NCBI GenBank assembly: GCA_018712125.1
Contig: DVHM01000146.1
Coordinates: forward strand, 1 to 37,885
DNA length: 37,885 nucleotides
Reading direction: 5' to 3'
Source: Pullilachnospira_A gallistercoris
Lineage (GTDB): Bacteria > Bacillota > Clostridia > Lachnospirales > Lachnospiraceae
Shown here: piece after piece, positions 23,998 through 31,811 of the stretch
Layout of the letters: every line of letters starts with the position of its first letter
Numbering within the stretch: the stretch's first letter is position 1
The notes under the pieces: generated by a model
The model's input: the letters and a program-made list of their open reading frames with translations, nothing else
Database searches by the model: none
Told to the model about the DNA's origin: nothing
Position numbers and translations under genes: made by a program

Positions 23998-24868
23998 TTT
24001 TCTGCGGATGATAGCCGGCAGCGGCATCATGGCCGCGGCGGTTGTATGGTTTTATGAGCCCCAGGGATTGGTAACCGGAGGGATGACCGGCCTTGCGATC
24101 ATTGTCAAGCATATCACGGAGCCGCTGATTCCGGGGGGCGTGCCCCTCGGAGTTTCCACGTTCGCCATGAATATTCCGATTTTTCTCTGGGCTTACCGCC
24201 AGAGAGGGGGAACATTTCTTCTGCGTACACTGTTTTCCACGATCTGCCTCTCCCTGTGGCTGCAGATTCTGCCGGCCTACTGGCAGCCGCGGCAGGACTA
24301 TCTGCTGTCGGCCCTCATGGGCGGTCTGCTGACAGGTATCGGGGTGGGGCTGGTGCTGCAGGCCAAGAGCACCACCGGCGGCGCGGATCTTCTGGCCGTC
24401 CTGATTCAGAGACATCTCGCAGGCCGCACGGTGGTGGAGATTCTGCTGGTGCTGGACGCGGCGGTGGTGTTTCTGGGATTTGGCGTTTTCGGGTCCAAGG
24501 CGGCGCTGTACGCTCTGATTGCCGCCTACGTTACCTCCAAGGTCTCCGACCGGCTGACAGAGGGCATCAAGTTCGCGAAGGCGGCCTTTGTGATCACGGA
24601 GCGCGAGAATCAGGTGGCGAAGGCGTTGATGGAACAGCTGAAGCGGGGCGTGACGGCCATAGAGGCCCGGGGCATGTACAGCAACAGCGCCAGGGGAATG
24701 CTCTATTGCGTTGTCTCCCGCCGGGAGGTGGTTCGTCTGAAGGAGATTGTCTACGGGGAGGATCCCCGGGCTTTTATCTCGGTAACCGACGTGCGGGAGG
24801 TGCTGGGAGAGGGATTTGACGTTTACGAAAAGCGGGTATCCGGAAAGAAGAGCGGGGACAGCATTTGA
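23969..24868 (+). CDS. YitT family (DUF161/DUF2179) membrane protein
   Basis: A 299-residue integral membrane protein. About five hydrophobic segments cover residues 10-185, with family patterns GLVTGGMTGLAIIVKH, MNIPIFLWAYR, GLLTGIGVGLVLQAKSTTGGADLLA and ALYALIAAYVTSKVSD. The C-terminal cytoplasmic DUF2179 domain contains VTAIEARGMYSNSARGMLYCVV and AFISVTDVREVLGEGF. Family members have no settled function; some are suggested to be transporters. ATG 23969 follows GAGGGAG and lies inside the end of the glycosyltransferase gene, so the two are translationally coupled. A terminator follows. Confidence 0.9.
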   Translation: MRIVRKREIDFLRMIAGSGIMAAAVVWFYEPQGLVTGGMTGLAIIVKHITEPLIPGGVPLGVSTFAMNIPIFLWAYRQRGGTFLLRTLFSTICLSLWLQILPAYWQPRQDYLLSALMGGLLTGIGVGLVLQAKSTTGGADLLAVLIQRHLAGRTVVEILLVLDAAVVFLGFGVFGSKAALYALIAAYVTSKVSDRLTEGIKFAKAAFVITERENQVAKALMEQLKRGVTAIEARGMYSNSARGMLYCVVSRREVVRLKEIVYGEDPRAFISVTDVREVLGEGFDVYEKRVSGKKSGDSI

Positions 24869-24886
24869 CAGCTTTCGAAAGGAAAT

Positions 24887-24929
24887 GGGATTTTGCATAA
24901 AAAAGTGATGCAAAACCCTTTCTTTTTTT
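24887..24929 (+). terminator. Rho-independent terminator after the yitT-like gene
   Basis: GGG-A-TTTTGCAT (24887-24898) pairs with ATGCAAAA-CCC (24908-24918), with one bulged A, and a T-rich run follows to 24929. Confidence 0.8.
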
Positions 24930-24941
24930 GTCATTTTATAT

Positions 24942-24955
24942 TAAAATGCATTTTA
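24942..24955. promoter_or_regulatory. Perfect 14-bp palindrome upstream of the CdaR/PucR-type gene
   Basis: TAAAATGCATTTTA is its own reverse complement. It overlaps a hairpin CATTTTA-TAT-TAAAATG (24932-24948). The related octamer TTTTGCAT also occurs in the terminator and near 24997. In front of a regulator gene this is a candidate autoregulatory operator; binding is inferred. Confidence 0.45.
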
Positions 24956-25028
24956 GATGTGTGAAATTGTCAAAAAACATGCAGGATGAATTGTGAATTT
25001 TGCATAGCTACCGTGAGGAGGGGGACTT

Positions 25029-26114
25029 ATGATTTCAAATCAGATACTGCAAAATACCATCGACGGGCTGCATCAGATCACGAAGGTGGAGTTTGCGGTG
25101 CTGGACGCAGAGGGGAGCGTTCTGGCGGAGAATATGGAGGGGACGGCAGAGTTTGCGCCCACGGCGGTAACTTTTGCCCTGTCGCCCGCAGAGAGCCAGG
25201 TGGTAAACGGCTGCCACTTTTTCAAGGTGTTTGACGAGCAGCAGCTGGAGTATATCATACTGGCGGAAGGAGAAGGGGAAGAAGCGGCCACAGTCGGAAA
25301 GATTGCGGCGTTTCAGATTCAGGAACTGATGGTTGCCTACAGGGAGCGGTTTGACAGGGATAATTTCATGAAGAACCTGCTTCTTGACAACCTGCTTTTG
25401 GTGGACATTTACAACAGGGCAAAGAAACTCCATGTGGAGATCAATGCCCGGCGGGTGGTGCTGATTGTGGAAGTCGGAGAAGAGCGGGACGGAGACGAGA
25501 TGGAGCGCGTCCGCAGTCTCTTTACCGGCCGGACCAGAGATTTTGTCACGGCGGTGGATGAGCACAGCATTATCGTGGTAAAGGAACTGGGCGAGAAGGA
25601 CAGTTATGACGATGTCCAGAAGACCGCTTCCGTGATTACCTCGGCTTTCCGTGACAAGAAGGAGGAGGTAAGGGTCGCCTACGGCACGATCGTGGGAGAG
25701 ATCAAGGAAGTGTCCAGATCCTACAAGGAGGCCAGCATGGCGCTGGATGTGGGGAAGATTTTCTTCAGCGAGAAAAATATCATCGCCTACTCCACCCTGG
25801 GAATCGGCCGCCTGATTTACCAGCTTCCGATTCCGCTCTGCCGGATGTTCATCGACGAGATCTTCGACGGCAAATCTCTGGAGGAGTTTGACGAGGAGAC
25901 GCTCACGACAATTTACAAGTTCTTCGAGAACAGCCTGAATGTCTCGGAGACTTCCCGGCAGCTGTATATCCACCGCAATACGCTGGTTTACCGGCTGGAT
26001 AAACTGCAGAAGAGCACAGGGCTGGATCTGCGTGTTTTCGAGGACGCCATCACTTTTAAGATTGCACTTATGGTTGTAAAGTACATGAAGTACATGGAAA
26101 ATCAGGACTATTAA
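25029..26114 (+). CDS. CdaR/PucR-type transcriptional regulator
   Basis: A 361-residue regulator. The N-terminal part (about 1-110) looks like a sugar-diacid or PAS-like sensing domain (LHQITKVEFAVLDAEGSVL, ending in FQIQELMVAYRERF). The middle part is a degenerate GGDEF-like fold typical of this family. The C-terminus carries the PucR/CdaR helix-turn-helix: FFENSLNVSETSRQLYIHRNTLVYRLDKLQKSTGLDLR. No known ligand can be read from the sequence. ATG 25029 follows GAGGAGGGG. It lies before ftsE with a 29-base gap, so it may be in one transcript with ftsEX. A perfect palindrome upstream suggests self-control. Confidence 0.88.
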   Translation: MISNQILQNTIDGLHQITKVEFAVLDAEGSVLAENMEGTAEFAPTAVTFALSPAESQVVNGCHFFKVFDEQQLEYIILAEGEGEEAATVGKIAAFQIQELMVAYRERFDRDNFMKNLLLDNLLLVDIYNRAKKLHVEINARRVVLIVEVGEERDGDEMERVRSLFTGRTRDFVTAVDEHSIIVVKELGEKDSYDDVQKTASVITSAFRDKKEEVRVAYGTIVGEIKEVSRSYKEASMALDVGKIFFSEKNIIAYSTLGIGRLIYQLPIPLCRMFIDEIFDGKSLEEFDEETLTTIYKFFENSLNVSETSRQLYIHRNTLVYRLDKLQKSTGLDLRVFEDAITFKIALMVVKYMKYMENQDY

Positions 26115-26143
26115 GGTCAAATTCACAGAGGAAGTAGGTAGAG

Positions 26144-26830
26144 ATGATAAAACTTGAGCATGTCAGCAAAGCGTATCAGGCCGGGATTCCGGCGCTGAAT
26201 GACATCAGCTTGTACATTGGCACGGGGGAGTTTGTTTTTGTTGTGGGAGACAGCGGATCAGGTAAATCCACACTGATCAAACTGCTGTTGAAGGAGCTGG
26301 AGCCCACGGAGGGCACCATCAAGATCGGCAGCGAGGATCTGGGATCCATTACCCACAGGCAGATACCGAAGTTCCGCAGAAAAATCGGCGTGGTCTTTCA
26401 GGACTTCCGTCTGCTGCAGGACCGGAACGTTTACGAGAACGTGGCCTTCGCACTGAAAGTTGTCGAGGCTTCCAACCGTGAAATCAAAAAGAAGGTGCCC
26501 CAGATGCTCTCCATGGTAGGACTGGCGGCAAAATACCGTTCCCTGCCGAGGCAGCTCTCCGGAGGCGAGCAGCAGAGGGTGGCCATCGCAAGAGCGCTGG
26601 TCAATGAGCCAAAGCTTTTGCTGGCGGACGAGCCTACCGGAAATCTGGACAGCAACAATGCCTGGGAGATCATGAAGCTTTTGGAAGAGATCAATGAGAG
26701 AGGCACGACCGTGATGGTGGTTACCCACAATATGGAGATTGTGAAAGCCATGAAAAAGCGTGTGATTACCATGAACAAGGGTGTCATGGTCTCGGACGAG
26801 GATTGGGGGGACAGACAGGATGAGAATTAA
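26144..26830 (+). CDS. ftsE: Cell division ATP-binding protein FtsE
   Basis: A 228-residue ABC ATPase that pairs with FtsX. Walker A is GDSGSGKST at residues 35-43; the Q-loop region is GVVFQDFRLLQDRNVYENVAFAL, the signature is LSGGEQQRVAIARAL and Walker B is LLLADEPTGNLD. FtsEX does not move a substrate; it uses ATP to switch on peptidoglycan hydrolases outside the membrane. The first residues MIKLEHVSKAY are typical. The end overlaps ftsX by 11 bases. The window's own NlpC/P60 hydrolase is a conceivable partner but there is no direct link in the sequence. Confidence 0.96.
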   Translation: MIKLEHVSKAYQAGIPALNDISLYIGTGEFVFVVGDSGSGKSTLIKLLLKELEPTEGTIKIGSEDLGSITHRQIPKFRRKIGVVFQDFRLLQDRNVYENVAFALKVVEASNREIKKKVPQMLSMVGLAAKYRSLPRQLSGGEQQRVAIARALVNEPKLLLADEPTGNLDSNNAWEIMKLLEEINERGTTVMVVTHNMEIVKAMKKRVITMNKGVMVSDEDWGDRQDEN

Positions 26831-27728
26831 TACGTTCTTTTACAATTTCCGTCAGGGACTGAAAAATATCTGGCGGAACAAAATGTTTTCCCTGGCGTCC
26901 ATCGCCACCATGTCGGCCTGTATTTTTCTCTTTGGGGTCTTTTACTCCATCGGTGTGAATTTTACCGCCATGGTGCGGGCCGTGGAGGAGGGGGTCGCGG
27001 TTACTGTGTTCTTTCAGCCGGACGTGCCCCAGGAGAATATAGACGCCATCGGTCAGGAGATTGCCGACCGTCCCGAGGTGGCCAACTATCGCTTTGTCAC
27101 GGCAGAGGAGGCCTGGGAGGAATTCCGGGACGTATACTTTGAGGGCCACGAGGACGCGGCAGCGGTATTTTCGGATGACAATCCGCTGGCCAATTCCGCC
27201 CACTATGAGATTTATCTGAATGACGTGTCGAAACAGGAGGAACTGGTCAACTATCTGCAGGGGCTGGACGGCGTCCGGGAGGTTCACCAGTCGGAGGTGG
27301 CCGCGGATGTACTGACGGACTTCAACCGTCTGATCGGCTATATCTTTACAGGCGTGATTCTGATTCTGGTGGCCGTGGCGATTTTCCTGATCAGCAACAC
27401 GGTAACCACGGGTATTTCGGTCCGCAGGGAGGAGATCGCGATCATGAAACTGATCGGGGCGAAGGACAGTTTTGTGCGGGCCCCCTTTGTGGTGGAGGGT
27501 ATGTTCATCGGGCTGGTGGGTTCCGCCATCCCGCTGGTGCTTCTCTATTTCATGTACCAGTCCATCGTCTCCTACGTGGCGAGCCAGTTCAATTTCCTCA
27601 GCGGTTTTCTGGAGTTTATCCCGATTTCCCAGGTGTTCCGGATTCTGGTTCCGGTATCCCTGCTGCTGGGCGTGGGCATCGGTTATGTGGGAAGCCGTCT
27701 GACGTTGAAGAAACATCTGAAGGTATAG
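26820..27728 (+). CDS. ftsX: Cell division protein FtsX
   Basis: A 302-residue permease-like membrane protein. One N-terminal helix (about residues 21-43, following NIWRNKMFSLASIATM) is followed by an extracellular domain of about 120 residues rich in acidic residues, then three helices (GYIFTGVILILVAVAIFLIS; the FVVEGMFIGLVGSAIPLVLL region; the VFRILVPVSLLLGVGIGYVG region). The FtsX hallmark ISVRREEIAIMKLIGAKDSFVRAPFVVEG is present. ATG 26820 overlaps the ftsE stop; a longer in-frame reading from 26781 lies within ftsE and is rejected. The extracellular domain binds wall hydrolases or their activators. Confidence 0.95.
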   Translation: MRINTFFYNFRQGLKNIWRNKMFSLASIATMSACIFLFGVFYSIGVNFTAMVRAVEEGVAVTVFFQPDVPQENIDAIGQEIADRPEVANYRFVTAEEAWEEFRDVYFEGHEDAAAVFSDDNPLANSAHYEIYLNDVSKQEELVNYLQGLDGVREVHQSEVAADVLTDFNRLIGYIFTGVILILVAVAIFLISNTVTTGISVRREEIAIMKLIGAKDSFVRAPFVVEGMFIGLVGSAIPLVLLYFMYQSIVSYVASQFNFLSGFLEFIPISQVFRILVPVSLLLGVGIGYVGSRLTLKKHLKV

Positions 27729-27833
27729 CTAAGATAAAACGGAGCGGCTGTTTGATCGGATTGCAGCCATACAGTTGGAAAATTTTTACGCGGCGCGCAT
27801 AGTATTTTATAACAGATGAATCGAGGATGAAAA

Positions 27834-29105
27834 ATGGAAGAATACGGACAGGGGAGAGAGTTCACGGGAGATCATCAGCCGGTGCCGCAGCAGACCCCCA
27901 AAAAGCGCCCGGGGAAACCGAAGACCTATCGCCGGGGAATCCTGACGGGTGTTCTGGCAGCCTGCGGAGTTTTCGTGTGCCTGATTGCCATCGCCGCCTT
28001 TGTGTTTCTGCGCGGATTCGGAGTGGGCGATCTTCTGAGCGGGGGATGCCTGGGCAAACTGGCGACCCTTTCGTCCATCATCGACTATTACTTCTATGAG
28101 GATGTGGATACGGATCAGCTCCAGACCGGTCTCTACAAAGGACTGTTGGAGAGTCTGGATGACCCTTACTCCACCTATTACACGGCAGACGAATTTGAGC
28201 AGATCATGATTGACACCAGCGGAGAGTATGCGGGGGTCGGGATGACATTGACCCAGCGGACAGACACCAATCAGGTTTTTGTGGTGCAGGTGTACGAGGG
28301 CTCTCCGGCGGAGCAGGCCGGACTGATGGCGGGGGATGAACTGATTTCCGCAGACGGATATATGGCCCAGGAGATGGATCTGGAGACCTTTGTCAGCCAT
28401 ATCCGCGGGGAGGAGAACAGCACGGTGGACATCGTCTACGCCAGGGACGGACAGCAGCAGGAGGTCACGGTAACCCGGGCCCATGTGTCCACGCCCAGTG
28501 TGTCTTACCAGATGCTGGACGGCAATATCGGTTACATTGAGATCACGGATTTTGCCCAGAATACCCAGGAGCAGTTTGAGGCGGCCATGAAGGATCTGAA
28601 AAATCAGGGAATGCAGGCGGTTATCTTCGATCTTCGCTCCAACGGCGGCGGCCTGGTGGATTCCGTGACGGCGATCCTCGACGATCTGCTTCCGGCGGGG
28701 ACGACGGTTTACATGGAAGACAAACACGGGGAGCGCACGGTCTACAGTTCCGATGACGAGAAGCAGGAGAATATGCCCATGGCGGTGCTGACTTCCGGGA
28801 ATACGGCCAGCGCGGCGGAGATTTTCGCCGGGGCAATCCGGGATTTCCACTATGGCACGCTGATCGGAACCAAGACCTTCGGAAAAGGCATCGTTCAGAC
28901 GACGATTCCGCTGCCGGATGGAAGCGCCATCAAGGTAACGACAGCCCGCTACTATACGCCCAGCGGCGAGTGCATCCATGAGAAGGGCATCGAGCCCGAC
29001 ATCGAGCTGGAATATCAGTTCCTGGGTATGGAGGATCAGGCCTACGATGTGTCTCTGGACAATCAGATCCAGAAGGCTGTGGAGGTGCTGAGCCAGGAGA
29101 TGTAG
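27834..29105 (+). CDS. C-terminal processing peptidase CtpA/CtpB (S41 family)
   Basis: A 423-residue membrane-anchored serine protease. A proline- and basic-rich cytoplasmic tail precedes one membrane helix at about residues 35-58. The PDZ domain (about 125-205) contains YAGVGMTLTQRTDTNQVFVVQ and AEQAGLMAGDELI. The protease domain has Ser326 (GNTASAAEIF), Lys351 (TFGKGIVQ) and Gln355, with the 25- and 4-residue spacings seen in E. coli Prc. A C-terminal domain follows. CtpB in B. subtilis cuts SpoIVFA during sporulation; others trim wall-related proteins. The 105-base gap after ftsX has no clear promoter or gene, so it may be in the ftsEX transcript. Confidence 0.93.
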   Translation: MEEYGQGREFTGDHQPVPQQTPKKRPGKPKTYRRGILTGVLAACGVFVCLIAIAAFVFLRGFGVGDLLSGGCLGKLATLSSIIDYYFYEDVDTDQLQTGLYKGLLESLDDPYSTYYTADEFEQIMIDTSGEYAGVGMTLTQRTDTNQVFVVQVYEGSPAEQAGLMAGDELISADGYMAQEMDLETFVSHIRGEENSTVDIVYARDGQQQEVTVTRAHVSTPSVSYQMLDGNIGYIEITDFAQNTQEQFEAAMKDLKNQGMQAVIFDLRSNGGGLVDSVTAILDDLLPAGTTVYMEDKHGERTVYSSDDEKQENMPMAVLTSGNTASAAEIFAGAIRDFHYGTLIGTKTFGKGIVQTTIPLPDGSAIKVTTARYYTPSGECIHEKGIEPDIELEYQFLGMEDQAYDVSLDNQIQKAVEVLSQEM

Positions 29106-29125
29106 GAAAGTGGCATGATCTATCG

Positions 29126-29283
29126 AAGGGGGAGCTGCTGTCTGTTCTCAGAACGAGATGCAAAACATTTCGAGGAGCCGCTGAGGACAGAAATCATCTT
29201 CAGCAATGGCTTCGATGATTTCTGCGTCTCCTCTCCATTGCATCTCAGATTGTTCTGAGAACAGACAGCGACTCCCCCTCCTT
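29126..29283. repeat. Long imperfect inverted repeat (about 158 bp) between ctpA-like gene and prfB
   Basis: Outer arms 29128-29154 and 29252-29278 match over 27 bases with only two mismatches, and the next 9 bases (GAGATGCAA at 29155-29163) recur in the opposite arm after a 5-base offset. Each outer arm holds an 11-base near-palindrome GTTCT-N-AGAAC. An inner perfect 11-bp stem (CAGAAATCATC 29188-29198 with GATGATTTCTG 29214-29224) closes a 15-base loop. No T-run follows, so a simple terminator is unlikely. The terminal inverted repeats and lack of a gene resemble a miniature transposable element or a structured RNA. With the following 140 bases before prfB, this fills a gene-free gap of 319 bases. 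Confidence 0.75.
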
Positions 29284-29424
29284 GAAATACCATTTCCTCC
29301 CGTACAGAGGATGGCGAACTACTTGGTAACTGACGGACAGTCGGACCGGACGCATCCATAGCGGATTCAGTTTGATTGTTCGGATGTAAGATAAAATTTT
29401 TCATATAAGAAAGAGGTGATTTCT

Positions 29425-30559
29425 GTGGTCGAACTCGACGAAATGAAGCAGCGGCTTGCTGCCTACAAAACTCCACTGCAGGAAGTGAGGGATTCACTTT
29501 AACTTAGCAGATAAGGAGAGAAGAATCCAGGAGCTGGAAAAGGAGATGGAAGCGCCGGACTTCTGGAATGATACGGAGGCTTCCACCAAGAAAATGAAGG
29601 AACTGAAAAGCCTGAAGGATGACTGCCAGGTGTACAGCCATCTGGAAGAGCTGATGGACGACATTGCCACCTACATTGAACTGGCGGAGGAGGAGAACGA
29701 TCCGGAGATGCTTCCGGAGATTGAGGCGCTCTTTACCGATTTTGACACTTCCATGGACAATATCCGTGTGAAGACGCTGTTGTCGGGAGAGTATGACGCC
29801 AACAACGCCATCGTGGGACTGCACGCGGGCGCCGGCGGCACGGAGGCCTGCGACTGGGTTTCCATGCTCTACCGGATGTACACCCGTTGGGCCCAGAGCC
29901 GGGGATATGAGGTGGAAGTGCTGGATTATCTGGACGGCGAGGAGGCGGGCATCAAGTCCGTGACCTTCCAGGTCAACGGGGAGAATGCCTACGGCTATCT
30001 GAAGTCGGAGAAGGGCGTCCACCGGCTGGTGCGGATTTCGCCTTTCAACGCCAACGGCAAGCGTCAGACATCCTTTGCCTCCTGCGATGTGATGCCGGAG
30101 ATTGAGGAGGATGTGGACGTGGAGATCCGGGACGAGGATATCCGAATCGACACTTACCGGTCCAGCGGAGCCGGCGGTCAGCACATCAACAAGACATCCT
30201 CGGCCATCCGCATTACCCACTTCCCCACAGGGATTGTGGTGCAGTGCCAGAACGAGCGGTCTCAGCACATGAACAAGGACAAGGCCATGCAGATGTTGAA
30301 GGCGAAGCTGTATCTTCTGCAGCAGGAGGAGAACCGCCGGAAGGCGGAGGGCATCCGGGGCGAAGTGACAGAGATCGGCTGGGGCAACCAGATCCGCTCC
30401 TATGTGCTGCAGCCCTACACCATGGTAAAGGATCTGCGCACCGGCGAGGAGACTGGAAATGTGTCTGCGGTGCTGGACGGGGATGTTACCCCCTTTATGA
30501 ACGCCTATCTGAAATGGTGTTCTCTGGGATGCCCGGACCGGCATGCGATGGAGGACTAG
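29425..30559 (+). CDS. prfB: Peptide chain release factor 2, made by programmed +1 frameshift
   Basis: Release factor for UGA and UAA stop codons. Translation starts at GTG 29425 after GAGGTG. The first 25 codons, ending in VRDSL, run to an in-frame TAA (29500-29502); the rest is read in +1 frame from 29501 (NLADKERRIQELEKEMEAPDFW) to the TAG at 30557-30559. The joined 377-residue product matches the RF2 N-terminus, where B. subtilis has FRGSL then DLESKEARIAEL. The codon-recognition tripeptide SPF is at residues 205-207 and the catalytic GGQ at 250-252. Reading only the +1 frame gives a shortened protein from ATG 29546. The frameshift site is unusual and is listed separately. Confidence 0.93.
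29485..29503 (+). other. Programmed +1 frameshift site of prfB with a TAA stop
   Basis: The slip site is CTT-TAA-C (29497-29503), where most bacteria have CTT-TGA-C. The upstream Shine-Dalgarno-like element is also shorter: codons AGG-GAT-TCA replace the usual AGG-GGG-TNT, leaving GAGGG six bases before CTT rather than a G-run at four. A short hairpin AAGTGA-GGGAT-TCACTT spans the same bases. The +1 frame is closed upstream by TGA (29486-29488), so the N-terminus needs the frameshift. Confidence 0.85.
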
Positions 30560-30563
30560 GAAA

Positions 30564-31511
30564 ATGAAAAAAGAAACGTACCGTATCTGGAGGGAGGAGG
30601 AGTATTCCTACCCGATGGCATATGGCTTTCTTCCGAAGATCACGGCGTATCTGCATGAGGACGGTAAGGCCAGAGGAGGGATTCTCGTAGTACCCGGAGG
30701 CGCTTACATGGCGGTATCTCCCACAGAGGGAGAACTGGTTGCTCTGAAGTTTTATGAGATGGGGTATCAGACCTTTGTATTGACCTACACCACGAATCTG
30801 CTTCAGATGGAGCCTTTGAAAATGCAGCCTCTGCGTGATATTTCCCGGGCAGTGCGTTACATCCGGAAAAAGGGAGAAGATTTCGCCATAGCGGACGGTC
30901 GAATTGCAGTCTGCGGATTTTCCGCAGGCGGCCATTTGAGCGCCAGCCTCTGTGTGCATTTTGATGATATAAAAGACGAGGCGCCGGAGTACGGGGGGAT
31001 CTCTAATCGCCCGGATGCAGCCATTCTCAGTTATCCGGTTATCACTTCCGGAGCGTATGCTCACAGGGAATCCATTGAGGTTCTTCTGGGAAAGGACGCT
31101 TCCGAGGAGGAACTGGAGTACATGTCTCTGGAAAAGCATGTGACAGAACACACACCGCCCTGTTTTGTGTGGGCGACAGAGACGGATGAGAGCGTGCCGG
31201 TGGAAAACAGTTTTCTGTTTATAGAGGCCTGCAGAAAGCATGGGGTTCCCTGCGCTTTCCATATGTTTTCCAAGGGCCGTCACGGTCTGTCCCTGGCGGA
31301 CGAGGACTGGGCGGAGGGGAGAAAACAGGATCCCTACACGACGGAACAGATCGGATGTATCATCGAGAAAGTAAAGGCGGGCGAGCTTACGCTTCCTGCC
31401 GGGATGCAGGAGAAATTCTCCGGCGGAGGAGACTTTCCGGCCAATATACCGGATCCGGAAGTGGCGGTCTGGCCCATACTGGCGGACGCCTTTTTGCAAA
31501 GTCATATGTGA
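30564..31511 (+). CDS. Alpha/beta hydrolase, esterase-like (acetyl-xylan esterase/BD-FAE type)
   Basis: A 315-residue cytosolic alpha/beta hydrolase. The oxyanion region is VVPGGAYMAVSPTEGE, the nucleophile elbow is GFSAGG with Ser120, an acidic residue is in TETDESVPVENSFLF and the catalytic His is in GRHGLSLADED. This layout is seen in acetyl esterases and in proteins annotated as xylanase-associated or dienelactone-like hydrolases. The substrate is unknown. No signal peptide is visible, so it would act on imported molecules. ATG 30564 lies 4 bases after the prfB stop with GGAGG overlapping the end of prfB, so the two are likely cotranscribed. Confidence 0.85.
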   Translation: MKKETYRIWREEEYSYPMAYGFLPKITAYLHEDGKARGGILVVPGGAYMAVSPTEGELVALKFYEMGYQTFVLTYTTNLLQMEPLKMQPLRDISRAVRYIRKKGEDFAIADGRIAVCGFSAGGHLSASLCVHFDDIKDEAPEYGGISNRPDAAILSYPVITSGAYAHRESIEVLLGKDASEEELEYMSLEKHVTEHTPPCFVWATETDESVPVENSFLFIEACRKHGVPCAFHMFSKGRHGLSLADEDWAEGRKQDPYTTEQIGCIIEKVKAGELTLPAGMQEKFSGGGDFPANIPDPEVAVWPILADAFLQSHM

Positions 31512-31521
31512 GAAACAGGAG

Positions 31522-31571
31522 AACAGCGTCGGCGTGCGAGAGTGTGCAGCTCTCTGCGCACCGGCGCTGTT
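31522..31571 (+). terminator. Stable hairpin after the hydrolase gene (probable terminator)
   Basis: AACAGCG-T-CGG (31522-31532) pairs with CCG-G-CGCTGTT (31561-31571), and inner GC-rich bases GCGAGAG and CTCTCTGC extend the stem. Only a weak T-stretch follows (GTAATTT), so termination may be inefficient. Confidence 0.6.
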
Positions 31572-31625
31572 GTAATTTCAGACAAAAAGGGATCTGAAAA
31601 ACCGTGCAAATTTCATAGAAAAACC

Positions 31626-31654
31626 TTGCACAGGTAGTTTTATTGTGTTATTAT
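31626..31654 (+). promoter_or_regulatory. Promoter of the aspartate-family operon
   Basis: TTGCAC (31626-31631) and TATTAT (31649-31654) with a 17-base spacer. Transcription would begin near 31661, leaving an untranslated leader of about 150 bases with a strong hairpin. Confidence 0.75.
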
Positions 31655-31703
31655 CTTTCGAGTGAGGACAAATGTGTTCCTGTCAAAGACAGTTCTTGTC
31701 ACA

Positions 31704-31777
31704 CCCTGAGCAGCATCAGAAAAGCAGCAATGACATGCTTGCATGGAAGAGATGGCTTTTCTGATGCTGTTTCAGGG
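31704..31777 (+). promoter_or_regulatory. Long leader hairpin before the PheB-like/hom/lysC operon
   Basis: A perfect 15-bp stem (CAGCATCAGAAAAGC 31711-31725 with GCTTTTCTGATGCTG 31755-31769) is extended by CCCTGA (31704-31709) and TCAGGG (31772-31777) around a small internal loop. The 29-base apical loop lies between. It is in the leader of an amino-acid operon, ahead of the ribosome site at about 31802. No T-run follows and the T-box sequence is absent, so its role (attenuation, stability or protein binding) is open. Confidence 0.7.
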
Positions 31778-31811
31778 AGACATTGAACATAAGACAGTCT
31801 CGGAGGATAGG

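Noticed and set aside
29120..29497. A 125-codon minus-strand frame in the prfB upstream region
   Set aside because: It runs through the inverted repeat and into prfB's zero-frame start; no family match. It could only be relevant if the repeat proves to be a mobile element with a coding remnant.
31660..31811. T-box or lysine riboswitch in the aspartate operon leader
   Set aside because: The T-box sequence (AGGGTGGNACCGCG-like) is absent and the hairpin does not resemble the multi-stem lysine riboswitch.
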